From JdFR-22 sp964534325 (GTDB lineage: Archaea; Halobacteriota; Archaeoglobi; Archaeoglobales; Archaeoglobaceae): a stretch of DNA of 64,000 nucleotides. The stretch lies in the NCBI GenBank assembly GCA_964534325.1, contig CAZHOR010000001.1, positions 262,289 through 326,288 of the forward strand. Reading direction: 5' to 3'. The position numbers and the translations under genes were made by a program. Under the pieces are notes generated by a model. It was given only the letters and a program-made list of their open reading frames with translations. It did not search any database and was not told the origin of the DNA. Below are positions 17,796 to 25,382 of the stretch, one piece after another (position 1 is the stretch's first letter; every line of letters starts with the position of its first letter).

Positions 17796-18302
17796 CTACG
17801 GTAAAGGTCGATCATAAACGCCTGCAGAGAGCCTTACCACGGAAATGTTCTCATAGTACTTCATAACCAATTTGAAGCTCTCTTTCTTCCCACCCTCAAT
17901 TTTGAAGTAATCACCTCTCGTAGGAGCAGTACCAGGGGCCCCTTTCCCAACGTATTCTGCTATCAGCTCTCCAGAGGGATTGTATCCATTGGCTGAAAGA
18001 ATCACGTACTTACTCTCCTTATATCTGCTCTCAACAAATCCACTAACCACTGCCGCTTTCTCGCCAGGTTCAATAATGTAGACCGGTTCATTCGACTCAT
18101 AATGACCCAAGACTCCCTCTTCTATAGCGTTAACCTCCAAGCTGTAATTGATCATCCAGATACTGGAATTCTCCTGCTTGTTCTCCGGAATATAAGAGCC
18201 GGCAGAAGGTTTCACCTCAATGTCAGCACCATCTTGTTGATATGGGGAACAACCAGCGAGCGTCACAACAATGACTGCAACCAAAAGCAACCTCTTTACC
18301 AT
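17796..18302 (-). CDS. Lipoprotein, FxLYD-like paralogue
   Basis: A 168-residue exported protein with a signal peptide ending at LAGC (Cys18). The single domain has EKAAVVSGFVESRYKESKY followed by VILSANGYNPSGELIAEYVG, again the FxLYD-type layout of a strand, a splayed loop and an N-P-S-G-E turn. It ends in RPLP like its neighbour. The gap to the SIMPL gene upstream is 38 nt, so it is probably cotranscribed from the SIMPL promoter. The gap to the next lipoprotein is 171 nt. Confidence 0.65.
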   Translation of the reverse strand: MVKRLLLVAVIVVTLAGCSPYQQDGADIEVKPSAGSYIPENKQENSSIWMINYSLEVNAIEEGVLGHYESNEPVYIIEPGEKAAVVSGFVESRYKESKYVILSANGYNPSGELIAEYVGKGAPGTAPTRGDYFKIEGGKKESFKLVMKYYENISVVRLSAGVYDRPLP

Positions 18303-18340
18303 ACCATTTTCCTCTCCTATTCAGTCTTAAAAAATAAAGT

Positions 18341-19135
18341 TTAGGTGTAGTTGTAGAGGATGTGGATGTCTGCGGTTACCGTCACCTTCCCCTCCTGAAT
18401 GGGCGTCGTTGGTCCGGCTGCGGTCGGTGCGGGCGTGGCCGTTGGAACTGGTTCCTCTGCCATGGAGTATTGTGGCCTGTATGGCTGGTAGCCCGTGGAG
18501 GTCACATCAATTTTGGCTGGAGAACCCAATTCAACCCCAACTTCTTCCGCCACGTGCTTTGCTTCAGTTTTGGCGTCCTGAACAGCCTTCTTGAGCGCTT
18601 CTTCCCTCATCTCTTCCCTGGTAGAGTCCTGCAAGGTGAAAGTAACCCTATCCACATCGTTAGCTCCGTTCTGCACCGCAGTATCAATCAGGTCTGCGGC
18701 CATATCCGTATCATTCAAGGTGACCTTGATGGTGTTCACAGCTCTATAACCAACCACCTTACTCCTGCCCTCATCTCTATCGTACTCTCTATCAGGTCTG
18801 AGCGAGAACCTCTCTGTCTCCACCTGATCATCCGTTACACCCATCTCCTTCAACGCATCAATAACTTGAGAAGTCCTGTTGGCGCACTCCTGCCTTGCTT
18901 CCTCGGCAGAGTCCTTGGTGACCCTCACACCCAAACTGATCACCACCTGATCCGGCTCTGCATTAACTTCACCACTTCCAGACACGTGAAGGGTGTTGCT
19001 ATTATTGTTGCCGTCATCAATGTCAGCAGTACCATCCGCAACCACCATAGACGGTGTTGAGAAATTGGTTACTGCCGAGCCCACCAAAACTCCCAGCACA
19101 AGCACAATAATAACCAAATACCGACTATCCATCAT
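18341..19135 (-). CDS. SIMPL-domain (DUF541) exported protein
   Basis: A 264-residue protein with an N-terminal signal/anchor helix (YLVIIVLVLGVLVGSAV), a SIMPL/YggE-like domain from about residue 48 (LHVSGSGEVNAEPDQVVISLGV, repeated helix-strand units, ALKKAVQDAKTEAKHVAEEVG), a Pro/Thr/Ala linker and a final beta strand. SIMPL proteins form envelope oligomers linked to stress protection in bacteria. Here it is the first gene of a minus-strand lipoprotein run. Ribosome binding site GGAGG precedes ATG 19135. Its promoter carries the shared 42-bp element at 19175-19216. Confidence 0.85.
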   Translation of the reverse strand: MMDSRYLVIIVLVLGVLVGSAVTNFSTPSMVVADGTADIDDGNNNSNTLHVSGSGEVNAEPDQVVISLGVRVTKDSAEEARQECANRTSQVIDALKEMGVTDDQVETERFSLRPDREYDRDEGRSKVVGYRAVNTIKVTLNDTDMAADLIDTAVQNGANDVDRVTFTLQDSTREEMREEALKKAVQDAKTEAKHVAEEVGVELGSPAKIDVTSTGYQPYRPQYSMAEEPVPTATPAPTAAGPTTPIQEGKVTVTADIHILYNYT

Positions 19136-19174
19136 ATCATCCTCCTTCTTTACTATTATTTGAGCAAGAGAATT

Positions 19175-19216
19175 TACTTAGGGGTTTGCAATTCGTAAGG
19201 TTGAAAGCTAACAATC
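19175..19216 (-). promoter_or_regulatory. 42-bp repeated promoter element, copy 1 (SIMPL promoter)
   Basis: Read on the minus strand it contains TTTCAACCTTACGAA (plus 19192-19206), then GCAAACCCCT and a TATA-like AAGTAAATT (19172-19180), about 40 nt before the SIMPL start. It matches copy 2 at 20502-20543 in 41 of 42 positions, in the same orientation. The 15-base core also occurs at 21559-21573. Confidence 0.7.
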
Positions 19217-19233
19217 CAAGAAAAATTCTATGC

Positions 19234-19806
19234 TTACTGTTTATACTGCAATTGGAGCAGAGGATAACCACTTACATTCACTTCAGACTTCCAGCTTCCG
19301 TTGATGGAATTGATACACTCTTCTGGAGACCCACCCTGATCTATGCACCTACCAAATTCGTTGGCTTTTCGTGTGCACGCTGTACCATTAGCTTTCTGGC
19401 ACTCCAGGATGATGCCTAACTCAACAGCCATCTTCTCATCAGCTCGAAACATCCATATCTCATCAATAATCGTCCGCTTAACCCTCCCCTCCGTAAGATT
19501 ACTACATCCGCCCCTGCATGAAGTAGTATTAACAATCATTCTCCCATCCGGCAACTCAGCTACCAACCGATTTCGTCCACCACCATCACTATACACTTCT
19601 GCTGTAACATTCACTTCCCCAAAATCAATCAAATACGTTTCCAGTGGCGTCACTGTTACTGTTGACGTTGGAGTAGGAGTAGAGGTAAGAGTGGGAGTGG
19701 CAGTAGTACGTGATGTTGACTCGTCACTCTGCTGTGCACAACCGGTGAGAACCAAGACAAGTAAAATCATTAAAAGAAAAAGAATTTTAGAGTTCATAGT
19801 ACTCAA
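19234..19806 (-). CDS. Small Cys-rich lipoprotein of unknown function
   Basis: A 190-residue exported protein with a signal peptide and lipobox (LVLTGC, Cys23), a Thr/Pro-rich linker of about 25 residues, and a mature domain with seven cysteines (SCRGGCSN, LECQKANGTACTRK, GRCIDQGGSPEECINSI). The cysteine spacing suggests a disulfide-held fold. I do not recognise a family. It lies between the two copies of the 42-bp repeat and downstream of the 207-aa gene, only 14 nt away. Confidence 0.6.
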   Translation of the reverse strand: MSTMNSKILFLLMILLVLVLTGCAQQSDESTSRTTATPTLTSTPTPTSTVTVTPLETYLIDFGEVNVTAEVYSDGGGRNRLVAELPDGRMIVNTTSCRGGCSNLTEGRVKRTIIDEIWMFRADEKMAVELGIILECQKANGTACTRKANEFGRCIDQGGSPEECINSINGSWKSEVNVSGYPLLQLQYKQ

Positions 19807-19820
19807 TTTACTTTTCTATA

Positions 19821-20444
19821 TTATTTCAACTCTTTTCTCTGCCAGAACTTGTGATTGCTCCAATCCTCTGAATGAACATTAGCAATCTCTGGGTGTTCCC
19901 ACTCTTTCCAAGTAAACCAATCCCTGTTAATGTCTTCCCAACTATCACTACCATGCCTTTTTACTTGACCATTGAAAAAACATTTCCAATCAGTTTCTTG
20001 TGGTTCACCGTAATTATCATCAAATTCAAGGGCAAAATCAACAGCCTTAGCATTCCGATTTTCAGAGAAATCATATGCGCGTTCTTTGGATTCTCCGGTT
20101 GACCTGTTTCTCCAGTAAAAACGTATTGCGTAATAAGCTGTGGGTGGTTCAGGTTTGACCGGAAGCATTTCTGCTTCAACATCATACTCTGCACTTCCGT
20201 CAATTGTATCAGTATCGTCGGTGTGCGTATCTTCTACCTTATATTTAACGACATAACTTTCCTTTTGTGGACTATACCAGAAAGTCATACAATTTTCAAT
20301 TTCTGCTGTCCATATATGGAGTACCATATATTCAGCATAACCAGCAAGCTGATTAGGTCTTGAGATTCCACCTTTAATACCTATAATATTAACATCTACG
20401 TCTCCATCTTGTCCCTGAGTTTGATATCCAGCTGCAATTGCCAT
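19821..20444 (-). CDS. Unrecognised 207-aa acidic protein
   Basis: No signal peptide, membrane helix or known motif. The sequence is rich in Asp, Glu, Trp and Tyr with alternating hydrophobics, suggesting a soluble beta-rich protein, and has a Trp-rich C-terminal third (DWFTWKEWEHPEI). Ribosome binding site AGGAGGTG lies 7 nt before ATG 20444. It is the first gene after copy 2 of the repeated promoter element. Unlike its lipoprotein neighbours it seems cytoplasmic. It is coding by its good ribosome binding site and by composition. Confidence 0.6.
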   Translation of the reverse strand: MAIAAGYQTQGQDGDVDVNIIGIKGGISRPNQLAGYAEYMVLHIWTAEIENCMTFWYSPQKESYVVKYKVEDTHTDDTDTIDGSAEYDVEAEMLPVKPEPPTAYYAIRFYWRNRSTGESKERAYDFSENRNAKAVDFALEFDDNYGEPQETDWKCFFNGQVKRHGSDSWEDINRDWFTWKEWEHPEIANVHSEDWSNHKFWQRKELK

Positions 20445-20501
20445 ACATTTTCACCTCCTTATCTTTTACAGATTCCTTCGTTTACTTGTTGGACAAGCAT
20501 A

Positions 20502-20543
20502 TACTTAGGGGTTTGCAATTCGTAAGGTTGAAAGCTGACAATC
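20502..20543 (-). promoter_or_regulatory. 42-bp repeated promoter element, copy 2
   Basis: On the minus strand it reads TTTCAACCTTACGAA (plus 20519-20533), 12 nt, then a TATA-like AGTATATGC (20498-20506), predicting a start near 20477 and a 33-nt leader to the gene at 20444. It differs from copy 1 at one position. The two copies flank a 1.3-kb block containing two genes. Confidence 0.7.
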
Positions 20544-20562
20544 TCCAAATCTCAATTAATGA

Positions 20563-21396
20563 CTATCTCCGGCGGTAAACGTAGATTATTAAAGCCCCTA
20601 CCACGATCAAAGCAACTCCAATCACCAAGTGGATCTCAGGCGGGAGCTGCGCAGCCTCAGGGACCGGTGTACCAGTTGGAGTGGGAGCTGGCGTTGCAGT
20701 GGGCGTAGTCACTGGTTCTGCCGTAGGAGTTGGGACTGGAGTTTCGGCAGGAGTGGCTGTAGGCACTTCCGGTGGTGTACCGGTGGGAACGGGAGCGGGT
20801 GTTTCTGTGGCAGATGTTGGAACGGGTTCCGGTGTCCCTGTGCTGGTCGGAACCTCGGTCGGAGCCGCTGTTTCTGTAGGCATTGGAGTCGGCGTCTCCG
20901 TAGTTGGAGCTGGCGTGGGCGAAGGAGTGGCCTCAGGCCCTACAGGCTGTTCAGGTGGGGTCGTTGGTTGAGGAGTAGGAGTAGGAGTAGGTGTTGGCTG
21001 CTCAACAGGTGCTGGCTCTGGCGTGGGTATTGGAGTGATTGGTCCCAGTGCAAACTTGCTCATGACGTACCTGTACAGCTCAAAGAATCCTCCGCCGATG
21101 GCGGCTATTGCCCCTGAAAGCATTAGGGTAATGGTTATCTTGCTTCCCGGGTGCAAGACATATTTCCCCTTACCGGTCAGCTCATAGTAAATCCACTTCC
21201 TCCCTTCTTCAGACCTCTCCACCAGGCCCGCTTCCTCCAGCTTGTCCAGATGCTCTTTAACAGCAGTCTTGGAAATCTCAAGCTCCTTCGATAGCTCAGA
21301 CTGGGTCATCCTCCGCTTATCCAGCTCCTTTAGCAAATTAATCCTGGTCTCCGACGCCAAAGTGAAAAGGGCCTTCCTATCAATAGTTATCTTCAT
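20563..21396 (-). CDS. Membrane-anchored winged-helix transcription regulator with Pro/Thr-rich extracytoplasmic linker
   Basis: A 277-residue protein. Residues 1-80 form an ArsR-like winged helix (ETRINLLKELDKRRMTQSEL, SKTAVKEHLDKLEEAGLVER, wing RKWIYYELTGKGK). Residues about 86-112 are a transmembrane helix (TITLMLSGAIAAIGGGFFEL). About 120-250 are a low-complexity Pro-Thr-Pro / Glu-Thr repeat. About 254-274 are a second helix (IHLVIGVALIVVGALIIYVY) ending in RRR. The predicted topology is DNA-binding domain inside, repeat outside, C-terminal Arg inside. It is probably a one-component regulator that senses the envelope. It is flanked by promoter elements sharing a 15-base core, its likely targets by inference. 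Confidence 0.8.
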   Translation of the reverse strand: MKITIDRKALFTLASETRINLLKELDKRRMTQSELSKELEISKTAVKEHLDKLEEAGLVERSEEGRKWIYYELTGKGKYVLHPGSKITITLMLSGAIAAIGGGFFELYRYVMSKFALGPITPIPTPEPAPVEQPTPTPTPTPQPTTPPEQPVGPEATPSPTPAPTTETPTPMPTETAAPTEVPTSTGTPEPVPTSATETPAPVPTGTPPEVPTATPAETPVPTPTAEPVTTPTATPAPTPTGTPVPEAAQLPPEIHLVIGVALIVVGALIIYVYRRR

Positions 21397-21551
21397 GGAA
21401 ATCCCGCCGTCACCTCAAATACCACAAATACCTCAACCATCTCGACAGCAAGACCCTTAACTACAGGACCCACAGGACCGGCCACTTCGATCACAGTCAC
21501 CAACGACCCACCAGAACCACTCGGAGAGCACGAACATAAAACCTTCGATAA

Positions 21552-21573
21552 CGTAAGGTTTCAACCTTACGAA
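21552..21573 (+). promoter_or_regulatory. Palindromic operator-like element
   Basis: CGTAAGGTT-TC-AACCTTACG is a 9+9 bp inverted repeat with a 2-nt centre (21552-21571). Its right half continues as TTTCAACCTTACGAA (21559-21573), identical to the core of the two 42-bp promoter repeats. On the plus strand a TATA-like AGTTTTTTTAAG (21584-21595) follows 10 nt later, the same layout as at those promoters. Confidence 0.6.
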
Positions 21574-21610
21574 CTCGACCACAAGTTTTTTTAAGAAGGA
21601 TGAACAAGTA

Positions 21611-21712
21611 GATTTACCCCCTAGGATAAGAGATAGTTTATCTCGACCCCCCAACCTGTTAAGCCTACCCCCCTACCCCTCCAACCTGTTAGGCAAATTA
21701 TCCTGGGGGGCT
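21611..21712 (+). ncRNA. Candidate C-rich structured small RNA
   Basis: Predicted start near 21615 from the TATA-like box at 21584-21595. A 13-bp terminal stem (CCCCCTAGGATAA at 21617-21629 with TTATCCTGGGGGG at 21698-21710, one G-U pair) closes a region with an inner hairpin (GAGATA-GTT-TATCTC) and C-tracts in ACCCCCCAACC, TACCCCCCTACCCCTCC and a repeated CCAACCTGTTA. There is no ORF. On the minus strand the same bases would be a G-rich, quadruplex-capable region between gltB3 and the regulator gene, so strand is not certain. Confidence 0.45.
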
Positions 21713-21834
21713 ATTCTATTCCATTCTGCTCTACTGATATTATCACTTATTAAATCTGAAATCCTTAACCTAAATAACCTAAAAACAGAAAGAGTGAATA
21801 AAATTATATAATTGGATTGGATAAATAAATAAGT

Positions 21835-22668
21835 TCAGTAGGCGTATATTTTTCCGTATGGTCTCTTGGAAACGGGGACCAGTTTAGTGAATTTCCCACT
21901 CAGTAGCTCGTCTGCATCAAAGTCAAAATAGCTGGCGAATTGCTTAACGTCTTGTTCCAGGATTTTCCAGTCCTCTTTCTCCGGCTCGAAGACCCCTACT
22001 TCCTTACCTAACTGGTAGTCCTCCACCTTGCCTCTAATGTAGATCACGCCACCATGCATTCCCGTTCCGATGTAGTTGGCTTTGTGGTGCTCGCCTTTGA
22101 GGTTCATGCCCAGGAGGGTCACTCTTCCTCCGGCCATATATTCTCCGAAGAAGTCCTGACTCGTTCCCCCGATCACCAGTGAGGGTATTCTTTCCTTATA
22201 TTCTTTCATGTGGATGGCAGTCCTATATCCAACATCATCCCTGATGAATATCTTGCCGCCTCTCATGGACATGGCAGCCACATCACCTGCTCTGCCCTCG
22301 ATGATTATCTCTCCACTGTCCATAGTATTCCCCACACCGTCCTGGGCGTTCCCGTGGACCACCATCCTGTGCCCATTGAGGAAAGCACCTACGTCATTCC
22401 CCACGGTACCGTAAACATCGATCTGGATCCTCTTGGGGTTGGAGAAAGCCAGCCTGGTCCCTATATATCTCTGGCCCACGACATTCTTCAACACCAGTTT
22501 TGTGGCGCCTTTTAGCACGCAATCCCTCATGAGGTCGTTCAATTCTTTATGTCTGAGGCCAGAGGAATCTATTTCAGCAGTATCATCCTTAATAGTAGAA
22601 TATTCTCTGAGCTCATCGATCTTCCTTATGCCGCTCAAGAACATGTCCTTAACGCCTTTCGTCTCCAT
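21835..22668 (-). CDS. Glutamate synthase, GXGXG (alpha-subunit C-terminal) domain protein
   Basis: A 277-residue protein corresponding to the C-terminal beta-helix domain of bacterial GltB. The repeating G-x-x-G-x-x-x-G pattern (GAFLNGHRMVVHGNAQDGVG, SGEIIIEGRAGDVAAMSM, GGRVTLLGMN) is diagnostic. In archaea the glutamate synthase large subunit is split into separate genes. This is the third piece, 31 nt after the FMN-domain gene. It helps assemble the enzyme that converts 2-oxoglutarate and glutamine to glutamate. Confidence 0.92.
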   Translation of the reverse strand: METKGVKDMFLSGIRKIDELREYSTIKDDTAEIDSSGLRHKELNDLMRDCVLKGATKLVLKNVVGQRYIGTRLAFSNPKRIQIDVYGTVGNDVGAFLNGHRMVVHGNAQDGVGNTMDSGEIIIEGRAGDVAAMSMRGGKIFIRDDVGYRTAIHMKEYKERIPSLVIGGTSQDFFGEYMAGGRVTLLGMNLKGEHHKANYIGTGMHGGVIYIRGKVEDYQLGKEVGVFEPEKEDWKILEQDVKQFASYFDFDADELLSGKFTKLVPVSKRPYGKIYAY

Positions 22669-22699
22669 ATTATCACCCTTATTGTGTCTATCCTATTGT

Positions 22700-24226
22700 C
22701 TATTCGCCGGCTCCATTTACTCCCAAGACTTCCAGCTCCCAGTCAGCCAGTCCAACTCCTCTCAGCTGGTCTCTATTTCCTCTTGCGCTCTCGATGGCGT
22801 TTATTCCCATACCTCCTAACATCTCCTTGATCTCCAAGCTCCATCCCCGGAGTAGATTGACCAGCCTTTGACTGGTTATCTCGGGATTTAACCTTTTTGT
22901 GAGGTAGGGGTCCTGAGTGCATATTCCCCATGTACATTTACCGGTATAGCATTTCTGGCACATGGTGCAGCCCATGGCTACCAGGGCAGGACTCCCGATA
23001 TACACTGCGTCCGCTCCCAGAATTATGGCCTTCAAGACATCGGCACTGTTCCTGAAACCGCCGGCCACAATTACAGAGCCTTTATGCCTTATCCCTTCTT
23101 CTCTCAGTCTTCTGTCCACTGCTGCAGTGGCCATCTCGATGGGTATTCCCACGTTATCCCTGGTTATCTTGGGTGCCGCACCAGTACCGCCTCTCAATCC
23201 ATCCAGAGCAACAATATCTGCCCCTGCCCTTATCATACCTGATGCGATGGCGGGGGCGTTGTGGACTGCGGCGATCTTAACGCTCACCGGCTTCTCGTAG
23301 TTCGTTGCCTCCTTCAAAGCATATATGAGCATAGATAAGTCTTCAATAGAGTATATATCGTGCTGTGGAGCTGGTGATAGGGCATCTGTTCCTTCGGGTA
23401 TCATCCTGGTCTCCGATATGGTCAAGCTGACCTTCTCTCCCGGCAAATGCCCTCCAATCCCGGGCTTGGCTCCCTGACCGATCTTGATCTCCACCGCAGC
23501 AGCGCTGTTGAGGTAATCGGGGTCAACTCCGAATCTCCCGCTGGCACACTGCACGATGGCGTTCTTCCCGTATTTCCTCAGCTCGGTGGGCAAACCACCT
23601 TCACCTGTATTGAATAGAGTGCCATACTCTGCAGAAGCCATCGCCAGCGATTTGAACGCCTGATAGCTTATGGCCCCGTAGGACATGGCAGAGAACACTA
23701 TAGGTGTTTCAATGGCCACATTGGGGGTGAGTTCCGTAGTTATCTCCACATCGTCATCATTGATTTCCAGCTCCAGAGCGTCCGGCTTCTTACCCAAAAA
23801 GGTTTTCAGCTCCATAGGCTCTCTGAGGGGGTCAATGGATGGATTTGTGACCTGTGAAGCGTTCAGCACCAGATGATCCCAGTAGATCCTGTAGGGTTTA
23901 TCGTTACCGCTTCCCGTGAGGACCACACCACCGGTCTCTGCCTGTTTCTTGAGGTCCTGAAGTTTTTCCCTGTTCCAGTTGACATTCTGCTTGTAATCGC
24001 CGGGATGAGGTCTGACTATGAGAGCATTGGTGGGGCAAAAGGCTACGCATCTCTGACAGCCCACACACTTGCTCTCGTCAGAGAACATCATGTCCAGGTC
24101 TTCATCGTAGTGATGTCCTTCAAAGGCACACTGCCTCACGCAAACACCGCATCTAATACATCTATCTTCTCTTCTTTCTATAATGAACTCGGGAAGTTGA
24201 TATGAATACATATGATCACCTATCAC
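22700..24226 (-). CDS. Glutamate synthase, FMN-binding central domain with ferredoxin N-terminus
   Basis: A 508-residue protein. It starts with a two-cluster ferredoxin domain (CIRCGVCVRQCAF, CVGCQRCVAFCP, about residues 17-55), then the FMN-binding barrel of glutamate synthase (GEGGLPTELRKYGKN, GRFGVDPDYLN, KIGQGAKPGIGGHLPG, ALDGLRGGTGAAP) and a C-terminal Cys-rich stretch (GCTMCQKCYTGKCTWGICTQ) suited to the 3Fe-4S cluster. It performs the synthase half-reaction on 2-oxoglutarate with ammonia from the amidotransferase. ATG 24211 (MYSYQLPEF) is an alternative start. Confidence 0.93.
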   Translation of the reverse strand: MIGDHMYSYQLPEFIIERREDRCIRCGVCVRQCAFEGHHYDEDLDMMFSDESKCVGCQRCVAFCPTNALIVRPHPGDYKQNVNWNREKLQDLKKQAETGGVVLTGSGNDKPYRIYWDHLVLNASQVTNPSIDPLREPMELKTFLGKKPDALELEINDDDVEITTELTPNVAIETPIVFSAMSYGAISYQAFKSLAMASAEYGTLFNTGEGGLPTELRKYGKNAIVQCASGRFGVDPDYLNSAAAVEIKIGQGAKPGIGGHLPGEKVSLTISETRMIPEGTDALSPAPQHDIYSIEDLSMLIYALKEATNYEKPVSVKIAAVHNAPAIASGMIRAGADIVALDGLRGGTGAAPKITRDNVGIPIEMATAAVDRRLREEGIRHKGSVIVAGGFRNSADVLKAIILGADAVYIGSPALVAMGCTMCQKCYTGKCTWGICTQDPYLTKRLNPEITSQRLVNLLRGWSLEIKEMLGGMGINAIESARGNRDQLRGVGLADWELEVLGVNGAGE

Positions 24227-24236
24227 TTATCACCTA

Positions 24237-25382
24237 TCATCTGAAAGCATTTTCCAGAACTAATTGTTCTTTTTTCTTCTTTTCTTCGTCTTTCCATAAT
24301 CTACCTATTATGGGCTCTCCACCGTGGGGAGTCCACACCCTATCAAGTTCAGGAGAGACTGCTCTTATGGCTGCCTCTTCTGAGGACATGAATATGAGGT
24401 CGTCCTTTTCTCCGGCGGTAATGGGCCTCAACCTTATCCTATCAGTCAGCCCGAACATCTCGCCGTGATGAGCCACCACGAAAGTGAATGGCCCGTTAAC
24501 CAGTAAAGGAGCGTAAACCTGTCTGAGAGCAGTATATAGTTTCTGCTTCTTCTCATCCATGTGGTCGATCAGGTACCACATGGGAGGGCCAAAGATCCTT
24601 GAAACCATTTCTATGGGAAGCTTCTGCCTCCTCATCAGGAGATCAACAGCATATGCTATGACCTCAGTGTCCGTGTGTAGGGTGCAGTAGTAACCGAACA
24701 TTTCCAGGTACCTTCTATTGGTCCCGTATGATGATATCTCTCCGTTGTGGGCTACTGTCCAGTCCAGAATGCAGAAAGGATGAGCTCCTCCCCACCAGCC
24801 CTGAGTGTTGGTAGGGAATCTGGAGTGCCCGGTCCAGATATATCCTTCATACTTTTCATCCAGCATGAAGAACTCCGCAATATCTTCAGGGAAGCCTACT
24901 CCCTTGAATACAGCCATATTCTTTCCTGAGGAAAAAACGAATGCATCCTTTATCTGGGTGTTGATGTGCATCACTCTGGAGACCACGTAATCGTCATCCG
25001 ATATCTTGCCGTCCTCTCTACTGGGAGTATCAACAAAATATCTCCACACCAGGGGTGGGTCATCTACCGGGGCATCGGGATTGGTGGGAACCTCTTCTTC
25101 GTGGACGATGTTGAAGTTGCGCTCCAGGAACTCCTCCACCTCTTTTTTGGCCTGCTCATTACCTTTCTCGAACATCACGTGGATCCCGTACTGGTCAGCA
25201 TACTGGGGGTAGAGGCCGTAAACCGCAAAACCTCCTCCCAGTCCGTTCCCTCTGACCTTCATGTTCTTCATGGCATCAATAACCGTGTTACCGTCAAATC
25301 TCTTTCCGCTCCTATCCATAACTCCAAAAAGACCGCAGGCATCTATCTGCTTCTCAGGTACCAATTCTCTGTTGCGTCTCAT
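24237..25382 (-). CDS. Glutamate synthase, class II glutamine amidotransferase domain
   Basis: A 381-residue Ntn-type amidotransferase that releases ammonia from glutamine for the split glutamate synthase. The catalytic Cys is in DACGLFGVMD near residue 17, which implies removal of a short propeptide. Supporting motifs are GHSRFPTNTQGWWGGAHPF, NGEISSYGTN and HTDTEVIAYAVD. The gene overlaps the oxidoreductase upstream by 4 nt (ATGA), and the FMN-domain gene follows after 10 nt, so the three parts are clearly one operon. Confidence 0.93.
   Translation of the reverse strand: MRRNRELVPEKQIDACGLFGVMDRSGKRFDGNTVIDAMKNMKVRGNGLGGGFAVYGLYPQYADQYGIHVMFEKGNEQAKKEVEEFLERNFNIVHEEEVPTNPDAPVDDPPLVWRYFVDTPSREDGKISDDDYVVSRVMHINTQIKDAFVFSSGKNMAVFKGVGFPEDIAEFFMLDEKYEGYIWTGHSRFPTNTQGWWGGAHPFCILDWTVAHNGEISSYGTNRRYLEMFGYYCTLHTDTEVIAYAVDLLMRRQKLPIEMVSRIFGPPMWYLIDHMDEKKQKLYTALRQVYAPLLVNGPFTFVVAHHGEMFGLTDRIRLRPITAGEKDDLIFMSSEEAAIRAVSPELDRVWTPHGGEPIIGRLWKDEEKKKKEQLVLENAFR

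Noticed and set aside
20681..20971. Plus-strand Gly/Val-rich ORF opposite the regulator
   Set aside because: It is the complement of the Pro/Thr codon repeat, a composition artefact.
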